Assembly: GCA_018712865.1 (NCBI GenBank)
Contig: DVGH01000050.1
Span: 1 to 64,000 of the forward strand
Origin: Scatavimonas merdipullorum
GTDB taxonomy: Bacteria > Bacillota > Clostridia > Oscillospirales > Acutalibacteraceae
DNA length: 64,000 nucleotides
Reading direction: 5' to 3'
Shown here: piece after piece, positions 24,676 through 34,718 of the stretch
How the letters are laid out: each line of letters opens with the position of its first letter
Numbering within the stretch: position 1 is the first letter of the stretch
The notes under the pieces: model-generated
What the model was told of the DNA's origin: nothing
Seen by the model: only the letters and a program-made list of their open reading frames with translations
The model's database searches: none
Made by a program: the position numbers and the translations under genes

Positions 24676-25827
24676 ATATCCCTGTAGAATGGAAGATGCA
24701 GATTCCGGTGCGTCTCCAACAAGGCTGTCTTCAAAGATAAAAGAAGCCAGGTCATAAATTTGCTTTTCCCAGTCTGTAATCACTACAATAGACTGCCTGT
24801 CGTATGTCCATCCGTACTCCCATACACTGTCTTCCGGCACACGGTATTCTTCTACATCATACTGCAGATAGGTAAGAGAATTTGCCACCAGCATGGTAAT
24901 TTCGTCTTTTTTAAGGTTCGTTGTAATCATAGGCCCAATTTCACCCATGATGCTTATAATCTGCGTCAGGCTGGCTTCTTTTAAATCTCCCACCATGGTT
25001 TTCAGAAGATTTCTCTGGCGCGAGGTTCTGTCAAAATCGTCGCCGGAAAAACCGGCCTCATCATCGCCCCTGTTCCTTGCATACCACAACGCCTGCCTGC
25101 CGTTGAGATGTACAACGCCGGGTTCAGCCTGAATTTCATACCGGGTATCTGCCTGGCCATTTTTATACGTTTGCCAGTTAATATAGTCGATCTCCTCAGC
25201 TGTTAGTTCAATATCTATACCGCCTAAAATATCGATAATACTTTCAAAGCTTGAAAAATCAACCACCGCATAGCGATCTATATTAATACCAAAATTACTT
25301 TCGACGGTTTTAATTGCAAGTTGGGGGCCGCCGTACGTATAGGCAGCATTAATTTTATTTTGCCCATGGGGGTTGCCGTAAGCGTCTGTCCCGGGTATGG
25401 TAACATAAAGGTCGCGCATAAAAGACGTAAGTTTCAGTTTTTTATGACGGTTGTCAATAGACAGCATAATCATTGTGTCGCTTCTGCCATGTTCTTCCCC
25501 GGTTTCTCTGTTATCTTCACCAAAAAGCATAACATTCAATATCATGGGATCGTTGAGCAATTGTCCGCTGCTGATGTCCATTTCCAAATTAGATGAAAAA
25601 CTGGAAGACGAAGAGCTTATATCCTTATCTGTTTGGTCTTCAATCGGCTGGTAGTTGACTGCATTGACCGTATTATAAAAAATCAGTAAAGCGCCGCCGC
25701 CTGCACACAAAACAAGGCACAACAGCACCGCTAAAAAGTTCTTCCAGCCAAAAATGTGCATTTTCTTCGCTGCCGCGCCGGAAGATGGATCAATATAACG
25801 TCGCTGGCCGGGTCTCTGTCTGGACAA
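24673..25827 (-). CDS. LytR-CpsA-Psr (LCP) family wall-polymer ligase
   Basis: A 384-residue protein with a cytoplasmic N-terminus (~1-30), one transmembrane helix (FLAVLLCLVLCAGGGALLIF) and an extracellular LCP domain (~95-300). The LCP motifs are GRSDTMIMLSID, LTSFMRDLYVTIPG, NKINAAYTYGG and the Arg-rich WYARNRGDDEAG...DRTSRQRNLL. LCP enzymes transfer lipid-linked glycopolymers, such as teichoic acids, onto peptidoglycan. This agrees with the TarI/TarJ/LicD genes upstream in the same direction. It has its own promoter in the 150-base gap. Confidence 0.95.
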   Translation of the reverse strand: MSRQRPGQRRYIDPSSGAAAKKMHIFGWKNFLAVLLCLVLCAGGGALLIFYNTVNAVNYQPIEDQTDKDISSSSSSFSSNLEMDISSGQLLNDPMILNVMLFGEDNRETGEEHGRSDTMIMLSIDNRHKKLKLTSFMRDLYVTIPGTDAYGNPHGQNKINAAYTYGGPQLAIKTVESNFGINIDRYAVVDFSSFESIIDILGGIDIELTAEEIDYINWQTYKNGQADTRYEIQAEPGVVHLNGRQALWYARNRGDDEAGFSGDDFDRTSRQRNLLKTMVGDLKEASLTQIISIMGEIGPMITTNLKKDEITMLVANSLTYLQYDVEEYRVPEDSVWEYGWTYDRQSIVVITDWEKQIYDLASFIFEDSLVGDAPESASSILQGY

Positions 25828-25878
25828 AACCGCGCACCTCCTTTTTTTAACTTTCGCTAAGCTTCACTGTATACTAAT

Positions 25879-25906
25879 ATTATATAAATAAATTTAAAAA
25901 ATACAA
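25879..25906 (-). promoter_or_regulatory. Promoter of the LCP gene
   Basis: The minus strand reads TTGTAT (25901-25906), a 16-base AT-rich spacer and TATAAT (25879-25884), about 50 bases before the LCP start. Confidence 0.55.
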
Positions 25907-25979
25907 CGAAAAAATCAAAAAAAAAGTCGTTTTTTACATTTCCATGCAATTATGCAGAATGTTGTTTAAATTTTTTGTA

Positions 25980-26993
25980 TTAAAGTTTCCACTCGAAAAC
26001 CGTTTTAAACGGTGTATTCAGATCTGTTTCAAATACACGGTGTAAATCGTCTATGCTGCGCACTGGTTCATCCTCATAAATAATACTGCCCAGCCTGCGC
26101 CGCACGCGCTGAATCTGCATCATGTTGACCGCTTCCAGAAAATCCGCTTTTCCGCTTCTGCTGCTGCCTATGATAGAGAGCCCTTTCTCCAGCAGCAGCC
26201 TGGTATTGATCGGCACCTTATTTTCGCTTACACCCAAAAAGACCATTGTCCCCTGTGGATGCGTATGCTGGATCATCCGGTCAATTGCGTCATGGCAGCC
26301 TTCGCCGCCTACACATTCAAAAGCATGGTCAACACGGAAATCCGCGGGCAGAGAATAGGTCAGATAGGTTTTATTGACAAAAGAAAAGCGTGACAGCTTT
26401 CGGCTGTTTTTTCCAACAACTACAATTTTTGATTTTGGAAATTTGACTTTCAGTGCGCAGGCAATAACGTAAGACATACTGCCGTCACCCCATATCCCAA
26501 TTGTATCTCGCCTGCTGTGCGCATGTTTATCCATACGGTTGACCGCGTGGACTGCCACGCTTAAAAACTCACAGATAGACGCTGTCTGCAACGGAATATT
26601 TTCAAACGGCACAATCCTGTCCGGCGGCATATCCACAAATTCGCGCATAAATCCATCTGCACCGCTGGATAAAAAATGGGAATGCTCATCGTAATTTTCA
26701 TAAATAATCCCACAGTCCCCTGCCGGTACATTGGGGATCAAAATGACCTTTTGCCCTATTTCATAGGTCCCGGTTTTGTCCAGAATCACCTCGCCGCAGC
26801 ATTCATGAATGAGCGCCATGGGCAGCTTTTCACTTAACGCCTTAAGGTCGCGGTTCCCCAAATAATAGCGTTGGTCCGCATGACAGATGGACATATACCT
26901 GGGACGTATCAATACCTTCTCATCTATCTTTGTGTCTACGTATTTTACGCAGAAAAACTGTGGGTTTACAAGCTGATAAATATAATTAATCAC
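25980..26993 (-). CDS. tarJ: Ribitol-5-phosphate dehydrogenase TarJ-like (MDR alcohol dehydrogenase)
   Basis: A 337-residue zinc-type medium-chain dehydrogenase. Metal-site residues are seen in SICHADQRY and LIHECCGEV. The Rossmann region (TIGIWGDGSMSYVIACALK) and substrate domain (GGEGCHDAIDRMIQ) place it with TarJ-like enzymes, which reduce ribulose-5-phosphate to ribitol-5-phosphate for CDP-ribitol synthesis. The start is GTG at 26993, overlapping the end of tarI by 8 bases, with GGAGGG upstream. The longer frame starting at 27023 lies inside tarI. TarI and TarJ act in sequence. Confidence 0.88.
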   Translation of the reverse strand: MINYIYQLVNPQFFCVKYVDTKIDEKVLIRPRYMSICHADQRYYLGNRDLKALSEKLPMALIHECCGEVILDKTGTYEIGQKVILIPNVPAGDCGIIYENYDEHSHFLSSGADGFMREFVDMPPDRIVPFENIPLQTASICEFLSVAVHAVNRMDKHAHSRRDTIGIWGDGSMSYVIACALKVKFPKSKIVVVGKNSRKLSRFSFVNKTYLTYSLPADFRVDHAFECVGGEGCHDAIDRMIQHTHPQGTMVFLGVSENKVPINTRLLLEKGLSIIGSSRSGKADFLEAVNMMQIQRVRRRLGSIIYEDEPVRSIDDLHRVFETDLNTPFKTVFEWKL

Positions 26994-27699
26994 TTGCAAT
27001 CCCTCCAACAAGCACCTGCGCAATTTTATAATCGTTGACGGTTGTGATCTTCATATTGGACAGCTCGCCTTTAATCAGCTTTACAGGTGCTGAACGCATA
27101 ATGCAGATTTTGCAGGCATCGGTCAGGACAGATTTCTCGCTCGGCTTGAGCTGCGCATACAGCTCTTTGAGCAGCTTAATATTAAAGCTTTGCGGCGTTT
27201 GCCCCTGATACATATAGTTTCTGTCAGGAATTTCTGAAACATCTACCCCATCGTGCGATTTTACAATGGTATCGGTCGCCGGGACAACCGTGTCGCAAGC
27301 CCCATAGCGAACTGCCGCATCTATATTATCCTCTATAATGCGCAGTGTAACAAACGGGCGTACCGCGTCGTGCGTAACGATAATGTCGTCGTCATCCGCC
27401 CCAAAGTCCTTTGCAATTTCATCTATAATATTAAAAATGGTTTCGTTTCGGCTTTCACCACCCGGCGCAAGCTTGATGCGCGCTTCGTACAACCCATATT
27501 TTTCAAGCAGGTCCGACATATAGGAAAGCCAGCTTGGATGCACACCGATGTAAATTGCATCAAAACGGGCGCACATCTGCATTTTTTCCAGCGTATGGAT
27601 AATAATCGGCTTTTCCCCCAGCGGCAGAAACTGCTTGGGCATAGAAGATATATGCATCCTTGTGCCGCTTCCGCCGGCCAAAATTGCTCCATAGATCAT
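26986..27699 (-). CDS. tarI: Ribitol-5-phosphate cytidylyltransferase TarI (IspD family)
   Basis: A 237-residue nucleotidyltransferase with the IspD/TarI signature AILAGGSGTRM, PKQFLPLGEKPIIIHTLEK and the metal-site region IIVTHDAVRPFVT. With a TarJ-like gene overlapping its 3' end, it most likely makes CDP-ribitol from CTP and ribitol-5-phosphate for a wall polymer, not MEP-pathway CDP-ME. A strong ribosome site (GGAGGAAGT) precedes the ATG. Confidence 0.9.
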   Translation of the reverse strand: MIYGAILAGGSGTRMHISSMPKQFLPLGEKPIIIHTLEKMQMCARFDAIYIGVHPSWLSYMSDLLEKYGLYEARIKLAPGGESRNETIFNIIDEIAKDFGADDDDIIVTHDAVRPFVTLRIIEDNIDAAVRYGACDTVVPATDTIVKSHDGVDVSEIPDRNYMYQGQTPQSFNIKLLKELYAQLKPSEKSVLTDACKICIMRSAPVKLIKGELSNMKITTVNDYKIAQVLVGGIASD

Positions 27700-27716
27700 A
27701 ATACTTCCTCCAGACT

Positions 27717-28601
27717 TTATTCAAACTCCTCTGAAAACAGCTCTTTTCTATCAAAATCATAGCAGCTTCTGGTAAGGTCCAGATAGACCACCTCGTGATG
27801 CGGTACGCGCGCCTTAATGGGCGGCAATGTTTCATACGCGCCAAACGCGATCTTCAGATATTGCTCATATCCCACCGGGATCGGCATCTGGTAGCCTTCA
27901 AAATTTTTGTAAACGGCGCTTGCAAACGCTTCCTTTGGATATTCATATTGCATATATTTCGGGCCGGCGCAAAGCTCCGTTATAAAATCGCAGTCCTGTA
28001 TTTTATACTTTGTCATTTTCCGCTGTGCCATGCGCCAGATTTTTTGACGGATTTTGTCGCTGCGGAAAACAGAAAGCAGCACCCGGCTTCCCAATGCAAC
28101 AACACCGCCGTGCTTTTCCGGTACCACCTGCGCTAAAAAAAGCGAGTACACCATGGCCCATAACTTTTGCATTTTTCTTTTAAAACCTTTGGGGCAGCCG
28201 TCAAGCGGAAAAACATCCATTGCAAGGCCATGCGGTATATCCAAATGCGCCTGGTTTTTCTTCACGCAGGTAGCGCTTGTATCAACAATTGTGGTAAAGA
28301 TATTGCCTGTAAAGATATGGTCGTCTGTACGCAAGCACAAAAAGCGCGAACCCTTGCACTGCTCTTTCCAAAGCCTGTGCATTTTTTCATAATCCTCGCG
28401 CGGCATAAAAATATCGATATCGTCATCCCACGGGATAAACCCGCCATCTCTGAGCGTTCCAATACAGCAGCCGCCGCAAAAATAGAAAAGCAGTCCGTTT
28501 TTTTCGCAAAAATCCTTAAAAAACAAAAGTGTTTCCAGCTCTTTGCATTGCAGGGCCCTGAGCTGCTCCCGTGTAAATTCCACAGGCGTAAGATCCGTCA
28601 A
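27717..28601 (-). CDS. LicD-family phosphotransferase
   Basis: A 294-residue LicD-domain enzyme. The core motif GGCCIGTLRDGGFIPWDDDIDIFMPREDYE (residues ~39-68) supplies the nucleotidyltransferase-fold aspartates. LicD proteins add phosphocholine, or more generally phospho-ribitol or phospho-glycerol groups, to surface glycans from CDP-activated donors. Next to TarI/TarJ the donor may be CDP-ribitol (inference). The start is TTG with GGGAGG upstream. It lies 17 bases after the end of the GT2 gene. Confidence 0.92.
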   Translation of the reverse strand: MTDLTPVEFTREQLRALQCKELETLLFFKDFCEKNGLLFYFCGGCCIGTLRDGGFIPWDDDIDIFMPREDYEKMHRLWKEQCKGSRFLCLRTDDHIFTGNIFTTIVDTSATCVKKNQAHLDIPHGLAMDVFPLDGCPKGFKRKMQKLWAMVYSLFLAQVVPEKHGGVVALGSRVLLSVFRSDKIRQKIWRMAQRKMTKYKIQDCDFITELCAGPKYMQYEYPKEAFASAVYKNFEGYQMPIPVGYEQYLKIAFGAYETLPPIKARVPHHEVVYLDLTRSCYDFDRKELFSEEFE

Positions 28602-28618
28602 GACCGTCTTACCTCCCT

Positions 28619-29701
28619 TTAGCCGTCCGTTTTCCGGCTGGCTTGTTCAATCTTTTTTTGTACCGTATTTTTTACAAGCTCTATGCTTTGCTGTGCATCT
28701 GTACCAAGTTTTGCCTTCCAAAACGGCATTTTACATATGCCGAACAACGTGCCTGTGCCGTATACGATATGCAACAGCGGAAACATAAAAGGCAACAGAA
28801 AAAACTGCCAATAAGCTTTTCTTCCCCAAAAAGCCGTAACTGTAACCAACAAATCAAACAAAAGATATGCGCCGCTTACCGCTATAAGCGGCAGCACAAT
28901 GCCAAAGCATGACAAAACGCCAAATACAAGCAGCGCACAGACCAACAAAAAAGGTGCGAAATGAAAACAGGATAAACACTGTGGGCATACCCCCAGCGTC
29001 AGCCCAATCCATAAGCCGTTGGCATATTTTTGCCTAAGCATTTTTCTGAACGTTGCACGGACATTCTGATAGGAGACAATGTCCGGATAGCAGGCAATTT
29101 TAAAACCGCTGCGGCGCATTCGGTAATGTATTTCATTATCCTCTGTCCTGCCCAGGTTTTCATTGAACCCGCCGACCTTTGCAAAAACCTCTCTGCGGTA
29201 TGCAGCGTGAAAAACAGAGCTTACATACTGCTTGTGTGCCTGCTGCCTGCGGTATTTTGCAACGGAGCTGCCAAACAGGGACTCTTCCGCAGCCAAAAGG
29301 GTCCCCTGCCATGGCGTAGCCTTTTCCGCCCGACAGGGTCTGCCGCCTCCGCAGATAAATTCGCCCTGTTGGATATGCTCAACATTGCAGCTTACAAAAT
29401 CCTGCGGGATGCTTGCATGTGCATCCACCCGGATTATGACTTCGCCGCCGGCGTGCAGCACGGCGCAGTTCCAGGCTGCCGCCTGACCGACTTTCGGGCA
29501 CTGGGCCACAGTTACGTTTTGAAAGCCGTTTTTCTGGGCTGCAAAAGCCTCCATCACCGCCTTCGTGCCGTCAGCAGAAAGGTTGTCCACCAATACGACC
29601 TCTATTTGCGCATGGGGGTAAGTTTGCGCCTTTACATCCTCCAAAAGCTTTTCAAGCGCAGCCTGTTCATTGCGCGCAATAATGCACAAAGAAACGGTCA
29701 T
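28619..29701 (-). CDS. Family 2 glycosyltransferase with C-terminal membrane region
   Basis: A 360-residue GT2 enzyme. The GT-A fold starts VSLCIIARNEQAALEKLLE. VVLVDNLSADGT and the metal-site IIRVDAHASI follow, then the acceptor region GRTEDNEIHYRMRRSGF with the ED motif. Two to three transmembrane helices lie at ~255-335 (CLSCFHFAPFLLVCALLVFG and following). It probably builds the glycan part of the surface polymer from a nucleotide sugar. The start at 29701 overlaps the upstream stop (ATGA) with GGGGAGGGAA upstream. Confidence 0.92.
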   Translation of the reverse strand: MTVSLCIIARNEQAALEKLLEDVKAQTYPHAQIEVVLVDNLSADGTKAVMEAFAAQKNGFQNVTVAQCPKVGQAAAWNCAVLHAGGEVIIRVDAHASIPQDFVSCNVEHIQQGEFICGGGRPCRAEKATPWQGTLLAAEESLFGSSVAKYRRQQAHKQYVSSVFHAAYRREVFAKVGGFNENLGRTEDNEIHYRMRRSGFKIACYPDIVSYQNVRATFRKMLRQKYANGLWIGLTLGVCPQCLSCFHFAPFLLVCALLVFGVLSCFGIVLPLIAVSGAYLLFDLLVTVTAFWGRKAYWQFFLLPFMFPLLHIVYGTGTLFGICKMPFWKAKLGTDAQQSIELVKNTVQKKIEQASRKTDG

Positions 29702-30513
29702 GGTATTCCCTCCCCGGCTTCCTCCAGCATCCATCTGGCGCTAAATGCACAGGCAGTCTGAAAATAGGGCATCACATACAACGCGGGGATCACAAAAAAG
29801 CAGGAAAGCAGCCACGGTAAAAACGAAAGCACCAGCCGCAGATAGCGGCTCCTGTTTTTTTTCATCAAAAAAATCGATTGTATAATACACGTATTGGCAG
29901 AAAGCTCTTCTTTATACAAGAACAGATACGGTGCAAGAAAGTAACGTGAGGTAAGCACTACCCACAGCGTAAGCCCTAATAGAATCAAAAGGGCAAGAAA
30001 AAGATACCATAGAAGCCGTATACCTTCCTGCAAAGGGCCGCTTCCCACCACAGGGAAAATGCGCAGAAGCACAACAAAAAAGCCGCAGGGGAAAAAGCAG
30101 AGAAGGGCCCATAAGACATTGCGTACCGCAAGCGACAGGGAAAACGCCACCGCCCTGCCATATTGGCGCTTTCCGGAAAACCATCCAAACAGCGCTGAAA
30201 GCTCCCCCTGCCTGCCATGCGCAATATCTGTATAAAGCTTTGCCGCGCCCACAAATATGGGGGAAAAAGCGAACAACACGCCCACAGCCAAAACCTGCAG
30301 CAGTAAAAAAAACAATAAGGCCTGCGGCCGGGCAAACGGCGCGTTTGTAAGCGCTTGCACACTGGCCCCGCGCACAATGATAGAAAAGGAATTGACCGTC
30401 TGCGCCATAAAAAAGACGCAGGCCGGAAAAATGAAGGCCGCAAGCGCAACACCCCAGTTTTGATCTGCCAGGCTGCTTCTGGCCTGCTGTTTTATGATGG
30501 TTTCCGCTTTCAT
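29698..30513 (-). CDS. DUF975-like integral membrane protein
   Basis: A 271-residue polytopic membrane protein with a short cytoplasmic N-terminus (MKAETIIKQQARSSLADQNWG). This is reminiscent of the DUF975 pattern of small basic helices ending NWG before the first helix. About five to six hydrophobic helices follow. Function is unknown. It overlaps the GT2 gene by 4 bases and lies in the wall-polymer operon, so a role in envelope assembly is possible. The start at 30513 is chosen over an upstream frame extension without a ribosome site. Confidence 0.7.
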   Translation of the reverse strand: MKAETIIKQQARSSLADQNWGVALAAFIFPACVFFMAQTVNSFSIIVRGASVQALTNAPFARPQALLFFLLLQVLAVGVLFAFSPIFVGAAKLYTDIAHGRQGELSALFGWFSGKRQYGRAVAFSLSLAVRNVLWALLCFFPCGFFVVLLRIFPVVGSGPLQEGIRLLWYLFLALLILLGLTLWVVLTSRYFLAPYLFLYKEELSANTCIIQSIFLMKKNRSRYLRLVLSFLPWLLSCFFVIPALYVMPYFQTACAFSARWMLEEAGEGIP

Positions 30514-30552
30514 TGTGCAAATCCTTTCCAAACGTAGCAAACGTTATACTTT

Positions 30553-31917
30553 TTATATTTCAGCGTTTAGAAGCCTATACATGCTTTCCAGACAAATCTG
30601 CCCATGGTGCATATAGTTTTCCAGGCTTATCGACTCATTGGCATGATGCACACCGCATTCTTCCCCTGCAAAGACAGGGCCGAACGCAACACCTCTGCCG
30701 CCAAGCGTTCTGGCATAGGTTCCGCCGCCTGTTGCATAAAGCGCCGGCTCAATCCCGGTTACTTCCTTATAGGCGTCGCGCAGTATATGGATCAACGGGC
30801 TGTCTTCTTCTATATGCAGCGGCTTTAAATGGCTTAATACCTTTACTGTAAGATTCTCGTATTTTGCTGCAGCGCGAACTCTCTCTAAAATATTGGCGCC
30901 GTCCATTGTTACCGGATAACGGATATCCAGCGTGGCCCTTGCGCAGCTTTCGGTGATATGTACCGTACCGACATTGAGCGTCAGCGCGCCTGAAGCGGAA
31001 TCACGCATTTTCAGCCCCAGGGAATTGCCGTTTAGCTCTGTTGCTATTTTTGAGTCAATAAAAGCAAGGATGCTGCCCATAGACGCATACCCAAAATTGG
31101 CGGTAAGCAAGTCGATCAGGTGCGTTGCCGCGTTAAACCCCTTTTGCGGTTCCGATGCGTGCGCGGCAGTCCCTTTGGAGAGGAGCATCAACCCATCTAT
31201 GGTATATTTAAATTCAAAATAGCCCGGCTTAGCGTCTGCCAGGCGCAAAAGCTGGTGGTCTTCGTTTTCAGAACAGTCCAACAGCGCATATGCTGTGTCC
31301 GGCACCATGTTGACAGCCGTACCTGCTTTAAACTCGGTAAGCGTTGTTCCGTTGTGCGTATCGGCTATAACCTCCAACTGCAAAATTCCTTTTTCGCAAC
31401 GGCAAATTCCATATTCCGCATCCGGCGTAAAGCCCATAGCCGGAAGCGGCTGCGCCGAAAAATAGGCCTTCATGTCTTCCATGCCCATTTCTTCCGATGT
31501 TCCAAAAATCACGCGTATGGCGTTTTTTCCCACAATGCCTTCATCCTTGAGCGCCTTCAGGCAATAAAGCGCCATAATAGCGGCGCCCTTGTCGTCTGCA
31601 ACACCTCTGCCGAAAAGCCGCCCGTCCTTTTGGACCAATGTATATGGGTCTGTAAGCCACCCGCTTCCGGGCGGCACGACGTCCAGATGGGTAAGCACAC
31701 CGCAATACGCTTTACCGCTTCCGTACTGTGCATGCCCGGCAATATCCAGGACATTTTGGGTTTCAAGTCCCATTTCCTGCGCTCTTTGAAGAACATATTC
31801 CAGTGCCCTTTGCGGCTGCTCCGGCCCCTCTGCCGACACAGAGGGAATTGCCGTAAGCGCCTCCAGATCTTTTAGGATTGCATCTTTATATCGTAAAATT
31901 TTCTCTCCAAACGCCAT
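30553..31917 (-). CDS. pepV: M20-family dipeptidase PepV
   Basis: A 454-residue M20 zinc peptidase. Zinc ligands are in YCGVLTHLDVVPPG and GRGVADDKGAAIMALYC. The catalytic Glu is in FGTSEEMGMEDMKAYF, followed by DAEYGICRCEKG. The lid domain and C-terminal His (GPVFAGEECGVHHANESI) are present. The family cleaves dipeptides, including some with N-terminal beta-Ala or D-Ala. AAGGAG precedes the ATG at 31917. It is co-directional with the wall genes and might process peptide nutrients or wall turnover products. Confidence 0.93.
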   Translation of the reverse strand: MAFGEKILRYKDAILKDLEALTAIPSVSAEGPEQPQRALEYVLQRAQEMGLETQNVLDIAGHAQYGSGKAYCGVLTHLDVVPPGSGWLTDPYTLVQKDGRLFGRGVADDKGAAIMALYCLKALKDEGIVGKNAIRVIFGTSEEMGMEDMKAYFSAQPLPAMGFTPDAEYGICRCEKGILQLEVIADTHNGTTLTEFKAGTAVNMVPDTAYALLDCSENEDHQLLRLADAKPGYFEFKYTIDGLMLLSKGTAAHASEPQKGFNAATHLIDLLTANFGYASMGSILAFIDSKIATELNGNSLGLKMRDSASGALTLNVGTVHITESCARATLDIRYPVTMDGANILERVRAAAKYENLTVKVLSHLKPLHIEEDSPLIHILRDAYKEVTGIEPALYATGGGTYARTLGGRGVAFGPVFAGEECGVHHANESISLENYMHHGQICLESMYRLLNAEI

Positions 31918-31940
31918 ATGAAAACTCCTTTTCCATATCA

Positions 31941-34451
31941 TTATACCTTGTCGTCTGGCGCTTTTTCTGCACCGCTGTTGTCTGCCGGCAGCAAACGGCT
32001 GTCCGGGTTATTTCGGTTTATTTTTACAGTGGCCGCTTTAAACCTTTTACAGACCCGCAGCGACAATGCCGCCGGTTTTTTCTTTTCCCGTTTTCCTCTG
32101 AAAAAAAGAAGATATGCGGCAAACACCAGCACGGCCGCGCCTGTTACAAGCAGGCCGGCTTTCAGCCCCGGCGTTTCATAAGAAAAGCGAATTTCGCTTT
32201 TTATGCTGCCCGGTACCTTAACAGCCATAAAACCGATATTTACCTTTTCAACCTCAACCTGCTGCCCATTGACATAGGCGCTCCAGCCCGCTTCATACGG
32301 TACGCTGAAAAAGACAAGCTGGCTTTCCTTGCCTGTAAGGTCAATATTTGCACCAAAGCCTGTATTATCATATTGAAAATCCGTGCAAACCGTCTGCCCG
32401 CGCTGCAAACAGTCTTGCTTATAGGCTTCTTCGGTATACGTAAAGTTCCCTTGGTAGGCAACACCGCCGGTAATGTCTGCATATTTGGCCATTTGCGAAG
32501 GCTTTAGCACCATTGCTTTTAAAAGCAGCAGGTGACGGTTGCTTTCTGTACAGTTGTAATACTGTTCCTCCGTAATAAACGTGTCATAGGTAAACCCCAT
32601 GGGGATATAATATTGGTTTTCCCAAATGTTAAAACCGTTTTGCGTGCCGTAATATTCCCATCCCGGCATGGCCGTATTCCCTTCTGCATCGACAAACGAA
32701 TCACCGTCATGCAAATAATCGAACAGATAACGGGTGGATGTAAACGACCGCAGGCCGTAAACGTCTGTTTCCGGCCTTGACCCTACGTCCCTTGTAACGC
32801 CGATCGACGGATAAAACTCCATAATCGACCCGGGCACAATGCTATGAAACGCCTGAATGGTCGGTATTTGCCAGAACATAGCCAGGTTATCCATGGTTTC
32901 ATAAAAATCTGACCGGACGCTGTCCTGGTCGGGCAGGCTGATCTGCGACCCTTTATTGAGGACATAAGGCAAAATAAAATCGTGCGAACTGTAGCCTTGG
33001 GTTTTTCCCAGAACCAATAAATAGGAAGAATACACTACAGAAATAATTCCCAAAGCCACATAGGTGCAGCGAATAAATCTTTTTCTGTTGCGGCGCATCA
33101 GCTTCAACAGAAGCGCCAGCACACCAAGAGAAACCAGGGCAATGGCGCCATAGGCCCAAAAACGGTCGGGATATTGCATCAACCCATATGTGGTAACACT
33201 TTCGCCCGAATCTGCCGTAATGGTATTTGGCATAAAGCCAATGGCAACAAGGATCGCCACGGTAATCCCGCCCGTCCAGGTAAGGGCTCTGCGCCAGTCT
33301 GTTTTGGACGTTTCCAGAGAAACCACCGTTGCCAGCGCAAGCATCAAGGTCAGCATATAGAACCATCTTGCATAATACGCTGCGTTTAAAAGCTGGAACA
33401 GGCTGTTGAGGATAGGGACAAACGCCATAAGAAAAAGAATCCACAAAAGCCGTTTTAACCAGCTTGTATATTTTTTTGTCTGCAAAAAAGCAATGACGCC
33501 GGTCATGGAAAACAGCGGGAGCCAAGCCGCAACGGATGCCCATTTTGCATTGGAATCGGGTGTAAAATTGGGTCTTGCGGGTATATCCGGCGGAAAGAAA
33601 AAGCTTTCCAGAATATGCATATACCTTTGATTAGAGCTATATAAAAGGGCACCCCAGCCGTTTGGGGCATTGTCTACACGCGGGTTTTGTATAACGGCAA
33701 GCACGGTGGGGAACAACAAAAACGCCGTTGCAGCAAAACCGGCCACCACCTCAAACGCCATGCGCAAAAAGTCGCGCAGCGAAATTTTGTAACTACCGGA
33801 AAGCAGGCGCACCAGCCAGTAGATCAGCACAAACACAACCTGGCCTGCAAAGAAATAATAATTGCATACACAGCTTGCAAAAACGGCAAGCCCCAGCACA
33901 CCGCGCCGCCTGCTGTCCATATATTCATCCACCGCTGCAAGCAAAAGCGGAAAAATTACAATTGCCTCATGAAAATGGTTAAAAAAGATATTATAAATAG
34001 AAAAACCTGAAAACGCATATAAAAGCCCGCCGATGACGGCAAGATCTTTGTTTCTGACATAGCGCCTGAGGAAAATATACCCTGTAAGGGACGCACAGGC
34101 AAACTTCAACATAAGAAGCGGCGCCATCAAATACGGAACAGCCTGGCTTGGAAACAGCAGCGTAATCCAGAAAAACGGACTTCCCAAAAGGTAAAAGGTA
34201 TAAGAGCCGATCATGTTCGCGCCCAAATCGGTCGTATGGCTCCAGCCCATGTTGCCGTCAAGAATGCTGTCATGGATCATCTGGTAAAATGTAATCTGCT
34301 GGACGTTAAAATCGCCGTAATACAGGAACAAGCCGCCATCATAGATCAAAAACGGCAGAAAAAACAAAAAAGAAAGCCCAAGCCCCAGTAAAAAGGCTTT
34401 ATGCCAATATTTTTTCCTTGCAGCAGAAACATGCAGCCTGGCCGCTTTCAT
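31941..34451 (-). CDS. YfhO-family multi-spanning membrane glycosyltransferase
   Basis: An 836-residue GT-C-like membrane protein with about 12 helices in residues ~20-500, then a large extracellular region and one last helix (LVTGAAVLVFAAYLLFF) followed by basic residues. Family marks include FLPFLIYDGGLFLYYGDFNVQQ, GLLYAFSGFSIYNIFFNHFHEA and the C-terminal SVPYEAGWSAYVNGQ. YfhO proteins glycosylate lipoteichoic or wall polymers with lipid-linked sugars. It is the first gene of the minus-strand wall-polymer run. Confidence 0.92.
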   Translation of the reverse strand: MKAARLHVSAARKKYWHKAFLLGLGLSFLFFLPFLIYDGGLFLYYGDFNVQQITFYQMIHDSILDGNMGWSHTTDLGANMIGSYTFYLLGSPFFWITLLFPSQAVPYLMAPLLMLKFACASLTGYIFLRRYVRNKDLAVIGGLLYAFSGFSIYNIFFNHFHEAIVIFPLLLAAVDEYMDSRRRGVLGLAVFASCVCNYYFFAGQVVFVLIYWLVRLLSGSYKISLRDFLRMAFEVVAGFAATAFLLFPTVLAVIQNPRVDNAPNGWGALLYSSNQRYMHILESFFFPPDIPARPNFTPDSNAKWASVAAWLPLFSMTGVIAFLQTKKYTSWLKRLLWILFLMAFVPILNSLFQLLNAAYYARWFYMLTLMLALATVVSLETSKTDWRRALTWTGGITVAILVAIGFMPNTITADSGESVTTYGLMQYPDRFWAYGAIALVSLGVLALLLKLMRRNRKRFIRCTYVALGIISVVYSSYLLVLGKTQGYSSHDFILPYVLNKGSQISLPDQDSVRSDFYETMDNLAMFWQIPTIQAFHSIVPGSIMEFYPSIGVTRDVGSRPETDVYGLRSFTSTRYLFDYLHDGDSFVDAEGNTAMPGWEYYGTQNGFNIWENQYYIPMGFTYDTFITEEQYYNCTESNRHLLLLKAMVLKPSQMAKYADITGGVAYQGNFTYTEEAYKQDCLQRGQTVCTDFQYDNTGFGANIDLTGKESQLVFFSVPYEAGWSAYVNGQQVEVEKVNIGFMAVKVPGSIKSEIRFSYETPGLKAGLLVTGAAVLVFAAYLLFFRGKREKKKPAALSLRVCKRFKAATVKINRNNPDSRLLPADNSGAEKAPDDKV

Positions 34452-34718
34452 AGGTTCACCGCCTTGTTGCTCTATGTAGGTTTTAAATGATCAATCTCTT
34501 TTTTATTTTTAAAATACACATTAAATTGAAAGCATGAAAACCACAAATCTGTCATAGAATGCATGAATACACAAACACGACTTGAATATTATACCACAAA
34601 ACGACGACAATTGCACCTATAAAACGTACAATCAAATAAATTCATAATTTTGTCACAATCTCTTAAAAAAATCTTGTAAAATATGAAATACAAATACGAA
34701 TACAAACGGAGTGTTCCT

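Noticed and set aside
31120..31875. 251-codon frame opposite pepV
   Set aside because: Antisense to the M20 catalytic motifs. Cys/Arg/His-rich noise.
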